DNA of 64,000 nucleotides, from assembly GCA_947683625.1 (NCBI GenBank), contig CANTUR010000125.1:186001-250000 (forward strand), written 5' to 3'. Positions 12,901 through 25,085 of the stretch are shown here, one piece after another (the first letter of the stretch is position 1; every line of letters begins with the position of its first letter). The DNA is from Mallotus nudiflorus (Eukaryota; Streptophyta; Magnoliopsida; Malpighiales; Euphorbiaceae). A model generated the notes under the pieces. It did no database searches and was not told the DNA's origin. It saw only the letters and a program-made list of their open reading frames with translations. The position numbers and the translations under genes were made by a program.

Positions 12901-14330
12901 AAAGTACGATCAGTGTACTTGGATAGAGTTAAAGCAGTACAGAAAAAGGACATATAATTACAAAAGATAATATTTGAAGTGCAATAAGGCCAATCTAGAG
13001 ATTTTGTTATGGATAATGAGGGTGTACTATGATTGGGCACTAGGTTATATGTACCAAATGTGGATGAGTTGAGAAAGGAGATTATGGAAGAGGCTTATTT
13101 TTGTGCTTACAATGTTCATCCAGGTTCTACCAAGATGTATCATAATATGAGAGATACATATTAGTGGAATAGGATGAAAAGAGACATTGTTGAGTTTATA
13201 TCCAAGTGTCTCACTTGTCAGCAAGTGAATTAGAACATCAGAGACCCTCGGGATTGTTACAATAGTTGCCCATTCCAGATTGGAAATGAGATATGATTGT
13301 TATGGATTTTATGACTGGATTACCTCGTACAACTGGAGGTTATGATTCTATTTGGGTGATAATTGACAGACTGAACAAGTCAGTTCACTTTTTACCAATT
13401 AAGAAGACATACTCTATTGACATATTAGCAAAATTATATATCAATCAAATTATTTGCCTCAATGGATACCAAAAAGCATAGTGTCAGATAGAGAGCCACT
13501 TTTACTTCAGTCTTTTGGCAAGTGTTGCATAAATCATTAGGTACTAGTCTTGATTTTAGTAAAGCTTTTCATCCTTAAATGGATGGTCTGTTAGAAAGGA
13601 CCATCCAAACACTAGAAGACATGCTAAGGATGTGTGTGATAGACTTTGGTGGTCAATGAGATTTACATTTGCCGTTGATTGAATTTGCATATAACAACAG
13701 TTATCATGCAAGTATTGAGATGACTACTTATGAAGCATTATATGGTAGGAAGTATAGATCACTCATGTGTTGGGAAGTGGGTAAAAGGCAATTAACAGGC
13801 CCAAAATTAGTACAAGTGACTTCAGAGAAGATTTTTATCATCCACCAGACATTGAGGACACCTTTTAGTAGACAGAAAAGCTATGCATATCCTAAGAGGA
13901 AGGATGTGTCACTCTCTATAGGAGACATGGTGTTTCTTAAGGTTTCTTTAATGAAAGGAGTGATGAGATTTTGTAAGAAGAGCAAATTAGCTCCACGGTA
14001 TATTAAACCCTTCGAGATTCATTCAAGAGTTGGCGACGTCACTTATAAACTGGTGTTATTTCTAGAGTTATTATGTATTCATTCAGTTTTCCATGTCTCG
14101 ATGTTGAGGAAGTACGTCTCCGATCCTTCATATGTTCTTCAGCCACAGACAGTGGAACTTAGTGAAGATTTATCTTATGAAGAGTACCCACAATGGCGAT
14201 CATAGATCGATAAGTTTGTCAATTGCATACCAAGGAAATACCTATGGTGAAGGTACTGTAGAGCAACTATGTAGTGAAGATTGCACTTGGGAGACGAAGG
14301 TTGATATGCAAAATTGATACCCCTATTTGT
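9959..14330 (+). pseudogene. Gypsy pol pseudogene (PR-RT-RH-IN-chromodomain)
   Basis: Protease: 9959-10243, with LFDPSALHSF in place of the usual LFDSGATHSF (active-site glycine lost) and the VILGMDWLA block. After a solo LTR insertion, the pre-RT block with FPEELP and PPYRMAP follows at 11672-11905. The RT palm appears abruptly with MSFGLTNA and then FIDDILVYS (about 11915-12030); the finger region, roughly 110 codons, is missing. RNase H: 12315-12780, with CDAS and the VADALSRK end. The integrase zinc finger lies near 13080-13240 (H-P-G and CLTC). The integrase core starts at 13293 (MDFMTGLP). The C-terminal part is 13669-14205, and a chromodomain-like remnant (TWE, DM) lies near 14285-14320. 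Stops and frame changes are scattered throughout, so it is dead. Confidence 0.88.
10344..11622 (+). mobile_element. Solo LTR nested in gypsy pol
   Basis: This 1,279-bp block starts TGTTAACC, ends ATTTTCA, and has no coding capacity. It is flanked by the same 5-bp word CTCAG at 10339-10343 and 11623-11627. If the block and one CTCAG are skipped, the pol reading frame before and after it joins without a shift. That is strong evidence for a single LTR-retrotransposon insertion followed by LTR-LTR recombination. The 3' end ('ttattcaccccccttt') resembles the ends of some large copia LTRs; the family name is not certain. Confidence 0.9.
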
Positions 14331-14368
14331 TTCAATATTAATGTAAAATTTAGGGATAAATTTTTCTT

Positions 14369-14381
14369 AAGGGTGGAAGGA
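14369..14381 (+). other. Polypurine tract of the gypsy element
   Basis: The purine-rich run AAGGGTGGAAGGA (one T) lies directly before the 3' LTR start TGTAATAACCC. It would have primed plus-strand synthesis. Confidence 0.75.
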
Positions 14382-16587
14382 TGTAATAACCCAAATTTCT
14401 TTTTATTATTATTATTGTTATTATTTGCGTTCTGTAGAGGGCAGAGAACAGCGGGAATGGCCTGCAAAGAGTGGCAAATTTCATTTTGGTCCCTATACAT
14501 TTTATTTTCCTCCGTTCAACACACAAACAATCTTCAATCAACCTCAAATTCAAACTGTAAACTCATCTCATTCTCCTCTTCATTCTGGTAGTGTTTTTTT
14601 TTTGCAAGAAGTGGCTCTGGATAGTGCAAAATTGGCTTAGAAAAGTTAGACTTCTACCTCCGTTTCGCACTGTTTGGTGAGCTTTAAATGCAACGGTTGG
14701 TTCCTTTGAGTTCCTCGCATCATCAGGAGTCCATAGGCATTGACCACTCATCTAATCTACACCCGTAGAATATTTGATGAATATTTTTAGGTAATTTCAA
14801 TTTGTTACTCAATTACCTAATTCACTGCTGATTTTGCGTCTTTCGAGGCTTTAAGTGTGTTTCATTAATTATTAGAAACATTTCGGTATAATTTTTTTAG
14901 TTGGATATTGTACTTTATGGTGAGAATTCGATAGGTCCCACCCGAATTTCAGGTGAGTGAACAGTACCGACCCGGAAAATGATTATAAGCTATTTTTAAT
15001 AAATAGTATAAATTGTGATGATCAATTTTTGTATATAAAGTTTAGTCTAATTCTTTACAGATTTTAATAAATAAATCTCGAAAGGTTTGTAGTGGAAATT
15101 AATTAATTTCCATTTATATTAGTTAAATCGTCGAAGATAAATTCCTTTAGCCTCAAAAATCATATTTAGGATATTTCTGAGTCCATTTTATAAGTTCATT
15201 GATTTTAATAATTTTTTTGAAATTTTGAAAATTTTATGAGTTTTATTTGTATGCATAAGCATGTTTTAAATAAATATAATTTATTTTATAGAGTTCCGGA
15301 GTGGGAACCATCACATTTGGGTAGTTGAGGACACGTCGGTCGGAACCATCACATTTGGGTAGTTGAGGACACGTCGGTCGGAACCATCACATTTGGGTAG
15401 TTGAGGACACGTCGGTCGACATGCTCCACCTATGAGTTAATTTGATAAAATGTTTGTTGAGATTATTTACAAATAAGAATTTTATGAGATTAATATAAGT
15501 TATTTATGATAATGAATTTTACCTTATACATGATTCATTTAATTGATTATAATTAAATATTTGAAAAATATGCTTTAGTTGGTTTAATTTAATTTAATTT
15601 TTATTTTATATTGTTTCATATACCATTTTGAAAGTAATGGTAAAACATGTCACCTGGTGGATGTCACCAGGACTGTATGTGTACCAGTGTTGATTTGTGT
15701 ATTGATTATTTTTTGGATTGTGAGCCTTGGTTGAATAAGACTCTTTGGGAAAAATTATTAATTGTAGGCCTTGGTTGAGTAAAATTCTCTAAGCAGGTAC
15801 ATGTCTACTGGTTGGACCTTAGTTGAGCTTGCTTTGTAGATGCCAGTAAATAATTGGTGTAAGAGGTCGACTGTGGCTAGACCCTGGTTGAGTGTGCTCT
15901 CTAAGAGCGACAGTCATTTAAATTAAGAGAGTCGAAAGACTTGTAGAAATGAGTTTTAGGGTTCTGCCATGATTTTCTATTAAAAGTTTTATTTATCATA
16001 AATATTATGTTTGCATGATTTACTTTATTATAAGTTAAAGAGATTTACATTTATATACTTTCTTGAAAGACATTTTATAAAAGATTAGTTTTGGTAAAAA
16101 TAAAAGAGTTTTTTTGAAATAATTATTTATTTAAGGGATTTAAAGGTTTTAAATAGTTGTTTTAAAACCAACATGCATTTTATAAAGTTAGTTTACTCAG
16201 TGAAGTTTGACTCCCCTCTATTTTTTTTTTAGGATCTCATAGTCAGACCGATCCTAGTCATTATCTTTCTTCTTCTCTAGCCATTTTATGTAGGTTTATT
16301 TGATATAAGTATTATGTATTTAAATTTTAGATACCGCAGTAGTTAGTTAAATGATTTATGTAATTAGTATTTGAGAAGTAGTGTTGATTGGATAATTTTT
16401 GGAAGTATATTTCCTTGATTTATAGGTTTAGGTTTGTTTTCGGTACAGAAAAAACTCTACTAAATTTTCTCTAAATATTAAAGTGTTAAATTTTATTGTG
16501 ATAATTCCTTTAGGGTTAGTATGAGTTTTGAAAGTTTTATACTTTTCTAATACTGATCGCGTGTCCATGAGGGTTCGGATCATGACA
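14382..16587 (+). repeat. 3' LTR of the gypsy element
   Basis: 2,206 bp, from TGTAATAACCC to CATGACA. It matches the 5' LTR over nearly its whole length with many substitutions. It has the more complete 5' end of the two LTRs and carries an internal 38-bp triplication (15304-15417). A segment just inside it (14390-14430) holds the TTA run seen also next to the 5' LTR. Confidence 0.9.
15304..15417 (+). repeat. 38-bp tandem triplication inside the 3' LTR
   Basis: Three identical head-to-tail copies of a 38-bp unit starting GGAACCATCACATTTGGGTA lie at 15304-15341, 15342-15379 and 15380-15417. The 5' LTR has a single diverged copy. Because the three units are identical while the LTRs are widely diverged, the expansion happened after insertion and fairly recently. 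Confidence 0.95.
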
Positions 16588-17714
16588 TAACTTATAAAAA
16601 TAACTTTTAAATGAAAGAGATACTTTCATCAGGTTATTGTTGCCCGCAACAAATACTAAAAGTAGTCTCCTCTTAAGTTGATAGTCCCATAATATGGGGA
16701 AAATGTACTTCAATGAATGTTTTTTTGTATTTTTTGAGACCCGTGACGTGATAAACAATTACCTCTATCACAGTCTTTTTCAAAAAGTATATATTATGTT
16801 ACTAGATGAAATAATTTTTTTTAATTAATAAAATTTTTATATAATTTAGATATCGATGAATATATAAAATAAAGTTTAATAGCTGAAATTTAATAATTGA
16901 TATTGAATGACGTGGTGTCATGATAATACCATATAAAGTCTCAATTTTAATTAGTTAAAACCTAGCACATCTACTAAGTAACCCAATATTCTGATATAGG
17001 AATTGATCAGGGTATCGGGACAAAGAATTTGCAAGTTCAACAAAATCATTCAACATTTCAACTTTAAGGCTATTCCAAGTGTTGCAACAGATAACAAGGC
17101 GATAAGTGTCAGATGTAATAATACAAAATAAGATACCAAAATGGAGTAATTAACAAAAAAAAAAAAAGAAAATCAATCAACCATCCTCAAATGGGTGATT
17201 CCGAAATATTGAACTTCAATCATTCCAAGAATATTATATTAATTCATATGCATCTCATAACTAAAGATACAATTACATCGGACATTCAAACAAAAACAGC
17301 TTCTTCAGCCCAACAAAGACATATATATATATGCATGCTGCCTCATTTGGCTATAAGCTTTGCGTGCACCCACTACCAGAGAAACATTTTAGTTATTCCT
17401 TTCATGGAAGACTTTGGTTGACTCCAACTTGTGTTTCGTTGTCCTGATCGTTCAAATTGAGGGCAGTCAATGGAGAAGATAGGTGGAAATAATAACGTCA
17501 AAGCTTGAAAATTAAGGAGAAAAATTAAAACAATTGGCAGACAGATTGCTAATGCTACTTTTACAATTTCACATTTCTTTTACACCTGTCTATCACATTT
17601 CTTTATTTAATACGAAAAAAAAAAATATTGATCAGTTCCCGTTCCAGCTTTCACCCCTTAATTGTCTACTGCTTAGCTTTCTTTTTTTCTTATCAATATT
17701 CCTTCCCTTTGAAT
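16588..17714 (+). other. Upstream flank of CNL pseudogene 1
   Basis: From about 17031 to the start codon this DNA resembles 44876-45130, 46055-46110 and 49665-49757 upstream of CNL copy 3. Shared words include 'tcattcaacatttcaac', 'gcttcttcagcc', 'gctaatgctacttttaca' and 'ttccagctttcacccctt'. So promoter-side DNA was duplicated together with the gene. The part before 17031 is AT-rich and I see nothing in it. No TATA box can be placed with confidence. Confidence 0.7.
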
Positions 17715-19501
17715 ATGGCAGTGGCTGATGTTCTTGTTTCTAAAGTTCTGGAGATGCTGATTTCTGGCATTTATAGTGAGGCAGAGCAAAAGGTTAATCT
17801 TGTTGTTGGTGTCGAGAAATAGATGCAAATGCTCACTGACAATCTCCACTCCATCCAAGCTGGGCTCTTTGATGCAGAGAAGAGGCAGCTGAAGTAGGAA
17901 ACAGTCAAACTATGGCTCCGAAGGCTAAAAAACATATTGTACCACATTGATAATGTTTTGGACGAGTGGAGCACTGAGCTTCTGAAATAAAAAATTAGAG
18001 ATGATTATGAATATGCTCCCAATCCTAAAAGAGCTATGGTATGGTCTTTTTTCCTATCCTTTCTCTTTTGCTTTCGTGAAGTCGGTTTCCGCCATGACAT
18101 TGCTTTCAAGATAAAAGAGATAAATGGAAGTCTGGAAGTCATCGCCAAACAGAAAATTAATTATAACTTTCTTCCAGTGGAAGGTGATGGAGGAGTTGAA
18201 CGTGTTATGACTACCTATGTTGTTACAATGCCTGAAGTAAAACGTAGAGAGCAAGATGAAAATAGAGTGATAAATTTGTTGTTGTCTGAGAGTACTGGAA
18301 CACCGAATCCTCATGTCATCTCTGTAGTAGGGATGGGAGGGATAGGGAAGACAACCCTCACAAAAATGGTATATAACGAACACTGGGTGAAGTCCCATTT
18401 TGATAAAACAATATGGGTTTGTGTCTCTGATGCATTTGATGAGAATAGGATTGCCAATGCCATTCTTGAATCTCTTGCAGATGCTGCCTCATATTTTGTT
18501 GAATTGCAAAGCAAGGTGCAAAAAATTCGACAACATATTGAGGGGAAAAAGTTCTTACTTGTTCTGGATGACATTTGGAATGAAGACAGTAACAAGTGGA
18601 GACGAATAGAAGAATTTCTCAGGTGTGGTTCCTAAGGAAGCAAAGTTCTAGTAACTACACGCAGCGAGAAAGTTGTAGAAATTATGGGGCATAGAGATCA
18701 CATGATCCGACTTGGATTGTTGTCCAATGAGGAATGCTGGTCCATATTTAGTCAACTTGTATTCTTGGAAAGTACTAGCATGCAGTGCAATAGTAGTCTA
18801 GTAGAAATTGGTAGAAAAATTGTTGCTAGGTGTAAGGGTTTGCCTCTTGCTGTAAAGATAATAAGCTAATTGAAAGAGGTGTTTTAGCCCTATTGTTGTT
18901 AAGTTATCATGACTTATCCTCAGCACTGAAACAGTGCTTTTTGTATTGTGTCATCTTCCCTTAGGACCATAGGATTAGTCAAAAGAAATCGATTGGGATG
19001 TGGATGAGTCAAGGTTATCTTAGGGCAACCAGAAGTAAGGATATGATGGAGATAGGTGAGAAATGTTTCCAGCACTTGGCTATACACTCTTTGTTTCAGG
19101 ATTTTGAGGAAGAAGATGAGGATAGGAGCATTAGTTACTGTAAGATGCATGATTTTGGTCAATCTATCATGAAAAATGAAAGTGTTTGCCTCGAGGTCAA
19201 TAGTACTTATTGTGTAGATCCAAGGATAGACTTCAATTTTCCTAATGAAACACGACATGCAGTGATTGTGGTTGCCCAAAGAAAGGCCTCATTTCCTAGC
19301 TATGTCTATAACTTTAAAACATTACATAGCCTCAGATTTCTCTCCATGGATTGGGTTTCAACGGTTCAAGCGGCCTTACATTGTATATTCAATGAATTGA
19401 CATGTTTGAGATCACAGAGCTTAAGTGACTCTGGCATTGAAGAAATTCCTCTGAATATAAGTAAATTGATCCATTTGCAAGAGCACGACTTGTCTCTAGA
19501 A

Positions 19502-20074
19502 TGTTGTGGATCCCTCCTAATCGAGCTCATAGTTTGAAAAAAAAAATTCAAAAAGGATAGGCACCAAATAAGAATTTTTTTGTTAATACTTTGATGGCTA
19601 TATATAGAGCCATCTGCATTTGGAGGATAAGAACAGCACAGCAAGAAGCGAAGAAGTGTAGTAGAGTAACGAGTGAGCAAAATTTTTGTGCTCTGTGTGC
19701 TTGTGAGAGGAGAGAGTATTTTAAAAGAGTTTGGGAAATTATTCTCAAAGTGTGAGTAATAAAATAGTGAGAAAATTATTTTAGAGTGTTTGAAAAATAC
19801 TGAGTACCACTATTTTGGTGAGAACTATTTTTATTGTATGCCTCTAGTGTTGATCTAGGGAAGACTTTCTCTTGTACGTACTATTTTTATAGTGGAAGAA
19901 TTATTATTTTTGTCCCGTGGACGTAACTCAAAAATTAAGGGTGGTGTCATTTTTATTATCCATTGGTCAGTTTAACTGCTTCTATTTATTTTTTATTTAA
20001 TTATTTCTACAGTAATTTTATTTTGTCTCTGTGAAAATTATTCCGCTACACCAACTCTGTTAATTTTTTCAACA
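19502..20074 (+). mobile_element. Solo LTR inside CNL pseudogene 1
   Basis: This 573-bp block runs from TGTTGTGG to TTCAACA (TGTTG...CAACA ends). It interrupts the leucine-rich repeat coding. Copy 3 provides the empty site (near 51615). Flanks are TAGAA at 19497-19501 and TGGAA at 20075-20079, a 5-bp target duplication with one transition. A TATATATAG promoter-like box lies near 19599. No coding sequence is present, so it is a solo copia-type LTR. Confidence 0.88.
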
Positions 20075-20262
20075 TGGAAATCTAAGATTAAGGAGGTTGC
20101 CTGAAATAGTACGTAAATTGTATAATTTACAAACCTTAGTTGTGGATGAATGTGAGAGTCTTGAATCGTTGCCTCAAGGGATGGGACAACTTATTAATTT
20201 GAGGTGTCTGTATAATATTGGGTGTGGATCTCTGCGATTGCCAAAAGGTCTTAGTAGGTTAA

Positions 20263-20482
20263 TGTTGAGGAAGTAAATATTTTTATTGTATCTATTATGA
20301 AGTAAATATTTGTATACAATTAGGAATAAAGTTCTATTCTATTTAGGATGTTCTTCTATTCCTAATTAGGTTATGATTAGGATTTCTGTATGTATATATA
20401 AGGGGTGTAACCCTTCTTTGAACATCAATGGAAAAATATTTCCCTTGAATTTACTCTCTTTTCCTTTGAATTTTATTCTTCA
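20263..20482 (+). repeat. 5' LTR of copia element 1
   Basis: 220 bp, TG...CA. It contains a TATATATAAGG box near 20392 followed by 'ggggtgtaaccc', a plausible promoter and transcript start. It is followed at once by the primer-binding site. Confidence 0.95.
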
Positions 20483-20494
20483 TGGTATCAGAGC
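20483..20494 (+). other. Primer-binding site of copia element 1
   Basis: TGGTATCAGAGC, an exact match to the usual plant site complementary to the 3' end of initiator methionine tRNA, directly after the 5' LTR. Confidence 0.95.
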
Positions 20495-20578
20495 ATACCC
20501 ATTGAATTAGAATTTTTTATTGAATTCTTGAAATCGTATTTTTTCTTCTTCCTTTGAATTCTTTAAATCTTCAAAATT

Positions 20579-23500
20579 ATGACCATCGAAAACACATCCA
20601 TCGTATCCTATGAAACACCTAATTTTATTCAAACCCTTCAAGATAATTCTCCCTTTCCCACAGGAATTATTCTTGATGATACGAACTATACTTTATGGTC
20701 ACAGATCATGGAGATGCGAATTGGAGCCAGAAATAAATCTGGCTTTCTGAATGGCACTATGCCAAAGCCACCAGCAGGAGATAAAACATTAGAGACTTGG
20801 CTCCTTGATAATAATCGAGTTAAAAGTTGGCTGATTGACTCGATGAGTCCGACATTGATGTAGAGATTCATTCGTCTTCCAATAGCAAATGAGATAATGG
20901 ATGTTGTCTCAAAAACCTTATATGATGGGTCTGACGAGACTCAATTATTTGAATTGAACTGGAAATAATTCATAACACGTCAGAATGGTAAGCCATTACC
21001 TGCATACTATAATGAATTGATTGGAATATTTCAGGAAATCGATGCCTGGACGTGTGCACAAGGGGAGGATGTTAATGGAGTAGTATCACTCCATAAACAT
21101 ATTACCTAGCTTCGAACACATATTTTCCTAGCCGGGCTTGATTTTGAATTTAATAATGCTCGAAGTGAAATACTCCGAAAGGATCTACCTCTTGATCTTG
21201 AGTCTAGTTATGCATATGTCCGGAGGGATCACAACCAGCGAAATACAATGGAAGAGCCGAAGATACTGCTGAACCATTCTATACTTGTAGCAACTCAGAC
21301 TAGGCCTTAGTTCAAAGGAAAGATACCAAGTAAGCCCACCACATACATTTGTACTCATTGTGGTGAAGTTGGACACTCCAAGGAACAGTGCTATAAAATT
21401 ATGGGATATCCGGAATGGTGGGATTTCAACAAAAAGCCTCGTAAGAAGCTCAGCAAGGCTGCAATTGCTACTTCTACTAAACTAAGTGGTGATCCTGATA
21501 CCACTTTAGGTATAACAAAACTTACTTAAAATAATACATGGATTATTGACACAGGTACTACTGATCATATGACAAATTCTACTCACCACCTTACATCTAT
21601 TCGTCCATTAACCCAACAAAATATTCTAACTGCTAATGGAGGCATAACACCAGTCACTCATAAGGGATCAGTATCTAACTCTGACTCTCTTAATTTAGAT
21701 AATGTTCTTGTTGTTCCATCTCTTTCTTGTAATCTACTATCTGTTGGCCAAATCACTGAAACCTTGAATTGCACTGTCAAATTTTGGCCTAATTATTATG
21801 TATTTTAGGACATTACAACGCACCAGATTCTTGGATTTGGTGTTAAACATGGAAAGTTGTACTATATTGAGTTGCATGATGATTCAAAACGGAAGACAAG
21901 TCAAGTTAATAGGGTTGGTAGAAGTTGCTCGAGTAAAGACCAAGTAATCTTGTGGCATTGTCGTCTTAGGCATCTCTCTTTTCATTATCTCAGACAAATA
22001 AAATTGAATTTATTTTTGAATACCACAGACTCGAAATTCAAGTGTGATGTTTATGAATTAGCAGAAGGCCACTGAATTTTGTATGTACTGAGTTATAATA
22101 AAAATTTAATTCCATTTATGACCATTCATTCTAATCTATAGGGACTTGCTCAGACTCCCACTCTATCCGGTGCTCGATATTTTGTAACGTTTATTGATGA
22201 ATGTACTCGGATGACCTGGGTATCACTACTTTCCAATAAAGGGGATGTGTGCTCCAAGTTTCAGGACTTGTACAACATGGTGGCTACACAATACCAGAGT
22301 AAAATCCGAGTCTTGCAGTCTGACAATGGTAGGGAGTATGTTAACTCAAACCTCAATGATTTCTGCCATAAGAAAGGCATTCACCACTAAACATCTTATG
22401 CCAGCACTCCTCAACAGAATGGTATAGCCAAAAGAACTAGTAGTTATTGGAAGTTATCCGAGCATCATTATTTGATATGAATGTTCCTCAAGAATATTGA
22501 GAAGAGGTTGTTCGATCCGCTGCGTACCTCATAAACTGGACACCATTATGAGTACTCGATTTTAAAACTCCCCTTCAGAAACTTCAGGAACTTGTCATAT
22601 CTCCACCCCTCAATAATCTCAAACCTCGAGTTTTTGGATGCTCAGCATATGTTCATCAGACACTCAAAAAATTAGACCCTCGAGCTATCTGGTGTATCTT
22701 TATTAGCTGTGCGAATTTACAAAAAGGATATCAGTGTTATGATCCGAATATAAAGAAGATGTATGTTACTCGAGATGTTCGGTTTCATGAAAATAGTCCT
22801 TTCTTCTCCCACTCCGAGTGCTCTCTTCAGGGGGAGAAACATCTGAATGTCTTTAAGCTTGAAGATAGCATTTTGAGTGTTCCAATGAATCCGAGTACTC
22901 TGAGTCTCCAAAATGTTTCAAGCATCTCACCCGGACAGACATCTGAATAGACACCTGGTGTTCTGAATTCGAGCATCTCACTCGGATAAACATCTGGTGT
23001 TCCGAGTATGAGCATCTCATCCGAACAGACATCTGATGTTCCGAGTATGAGCATCTCACCCGAACAGATCATCGAAGAAAAATCGAGTAATCAAGATAGT
23101 ACATCTTCCAAGCCTACACCAGAAGTTGAAGAAACTCTGGATGCGGTGCATAATAAAGTAAACTTGTCTCCTTTAATTCCAAATACTGAGCCTTGTTATC
23201 CTTCTAGGATTAATAAAGGGGTTCCGAAAAAACAATATGATCCGGACCTTCATACCAAAACTAAATACCCTATCAACAACTTCATATCAACCAACCATTT
23301 GTCAAAATCATATGCACTTATTGTAAATCAATTTTCTACTATATCTATTCCGAGTAATGTGCAGGAATCCTTAGATGATCTGAATTGGAAGAGAGCTATA
23401 AATGATGAAATGGAGGCATTGCAGAAGAACCAGACATGGGATCTTGTTTCTCTTCTGGAAGGAAAGAAAATGGTAGGGTGCAGGTGGATATTTACTGTTA

Positions 23501-24800
23501 AACTCAATCCAGATTGAAGCATTAATCGATATAAAGCTCGATTGGTAGCAAAGGGGTATACTCAAATGTATGGAATTAACTATGAAGATACATTTGCCCT
23601 AGTAGCAAAAATGAATACCATCCGAGTCCTTATTTCCTTAGCTGCCAACCTGGACTGGCCACTGTGAAAATTTGATGTAAAGAATGTATTTTTTAATGGA
23701 ACCATAGATGAAGAAGTATATATAGATCCACCACCTGGAACTAAATGTACTGGCCAAGTGTGCAAACTAAAAAGAGCATTTTATGGACTCAAGCAATCGC
23801 CTCGAGCATGGTTTGGACAACTCTTAGCCTTTATAAGGAAGCTCGGATATAAGCAAAGTGATGTTGATCACACACTTTTCATCAAACAAAAATTAGGTAA
23901 AGTCACTGCACTAATTTATATATTGATGATATGGTGGTCACTAGAAATGATCCAAGTGAGACAACAATCTTGCAAAGATAGTTAAGGATTTGGGAAACTT
24001 AAAGTATTTTTTAAGGATTGAAGTTGCAAGATCTGCTTAAGGAATTTCTCTTTGCCAGCGAAAGTACGTAATAGACCTACTGACAGAGACTGGAATGCTT
24101 GATTGTAAGCCAACCGAGATGCCCATTGAAGTCAACCATGGACTTTCAGTCCAAGAAGGTCAAATTCCAACTGATAGAGATCAATATCAAAGGTTGGTGG
24201 GAAGGTTGATTTACCTATCTCATACTCGGCCAGACATTGCTTATATAATAAGTGTTGTGAGTTAGTTCATGCATTCTCGGAGTAAAGAACATATCAATGT
24301 AGTGTACCGAATATTAAGATATTTAAAGTTTTCTCCGAGTAAAGAGTTATTTTTTAGGAGGAATAAGGATTATGAAATTACTGGCTATACTGATGCTGAT
24401 TGGGCTGGAGATCGGACTGTTCGAAAATCAACATCCGAGTACTTTACATTTGTTGGAAATAATTTAGTCACGTGGAGAACCAAGAAGCAGAAAGTTATAG
24501 CAAGATCAAGTGTTGAAGTTGAGTTTAGAGGAATGGCTCATGCAGTATGTGAGTTGCTCTGGGTAAGAAAAATTGTTCAGGATCTGGGATTAAAGCGTCC
24601 GAAGCCTATGTTGTTACATTGTGATAACAAGGCAGCCATAGCAATTGCAAACAATCCGATTCAACATGATCGAACTAAGCATGTAGAGGTTGACAGACAT
24701 TTTATAAAAGATCATCTAAACCAAGGGACGATTGATCTTTAATATGTTTCATCTCAGACTTAACTAGCTGACGTCCTTACAAAGACTGTATCCGGAAAAA
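20579..24800 (+). pseudogene. Copia gag-pol pseudogene (element 1)
   Basis: Gag begins with the ATG at 20579 (NYTLWSQIMEMRI block). A CCHC knuckle lies near 21350 (CTHCGEVGHSKEQC). The protease active site WIIDTGTTDHM is near 21540, and the pre-integrase HCRLRHLS block near 21960. The integrase core (FVTFIDECTRMTW, then QSDNGREYV and PQQNG) spans about 22175-22440. The reverse transcriptase starts near 23380 (GCRWIFTVK, RYKARLVAKGYTQ, YGLKQSPRAW), and the RNase H part is 24269-24780 (YTDADWAGD, DNKAA). In-frame stops and frameshifts occur in every domain, so no active polyprotein is possible. The linker between integrase and RT holds a 39-bp repeat. Confidence 0.9.
22930..23074 (+). repeat. 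39-bp in-frame tandem repeat in the copia linker
   Basis: Units starting AGCATCTCA lie at 22920 (irregular), 22972, 23011 and 23050 and are 39 bp apart, a multiple of three. In translation they give repeated M-S-I-S-x-E-Q segments. The repeat sits in the variable linker between the integrase and reverse transcriptase domains. Confidence 0.8.
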
Positions 24801-24850
24801 TATTATACAACTCACTTGGCAAGTTGGGAATAATTGACATACATTCACCA

Positions 24851-25085
24851 ACTTGAGGAGGAGTGTTGAGGAAGTAAATATTTTTATTGTATATATTATA
24901 GGAAGTAAATATTTGTATACAATTAAAAATAAAGTTCTATTCTATTTAGAATGTTATTTTATTCCTAATTAGGTTGTGATTATGATTCTTGTATATAAAT
25001 ATAAGGGGTGTAACCCATTTTTGAACATCAATGACAAAATATTTCCTTTGAATTTACTCTCTTTTCCTCTGAATTTTATTCTTCA
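24851..25085 (+). repeat. Purine tract and 3' LTR of copia element 1
   Basis: ACTTGAGGAGGAG at 24851-24863 is the polypurine tract. The LTR itself is 24864-25085 (222 bp). It matches the 5' LTR with roughly fifteen to twenty single-base differences and small indels. Confidence 0.93.

Larger units (their letters stand above)
5813..16587 (+). mobile_element. Old Ty3-gypsy retrotransposon, chromovirus-like (Tekay/Del type)
   Basis: Two long direct repeats (about 5813-7897 and 14382-16587) flank a degenerate gag-pol in the order gag, protease, reverse transcriptase, RNase H, integrase, chromodomain-like tail. That order defines Ty3-gypsy. The integrase C terminus ends in the 'VFHVSMLRKY' block followed by a remnant with TWE and DM motifs, as in chromodomain-bearing Tekay/Del elements; the long LTR fits too. 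The lineage name is inference. Every domain has stops or frameshifts, and part of the reverse transcriptase is deleted. Other DNA has inserted into it (10344-11622). The first ~50 bases of the 5' LTR are lost or replaced by microsatellite, so no target duplication can be read. Confidence 0.92.
20263..25085 (+). mobile_element. Ty1-copia element 1, inserted in CNL pseudogene 1
   Basis: LTRs at 20263-20482 and 24864-25085 both run from TGTTGAGG to ATTCTTCA. The 5-bp word GTTAA is repeated exactly at 20258-20262 and 25086-25090, and copy 3 shows the uninterrupted CNL sequence. A perfect primer-binding site and a purine tract are present. Domain order is gag, protease, integrase, reverse transcriptase, RNase H, so Ty1-copia. 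The LTRs differ at many positions over ~220 bp, so the insertion is not recent. Confidence 0.97.

Noticed and set aside
16537..16758. Minus-strand open frame crossing the gypsy 3' LTR end, considered as the missing part of the pectinesterase
   Set aside because: No pectinesterase or inhibitor motif is present; it spans the LTR boundary by chance.
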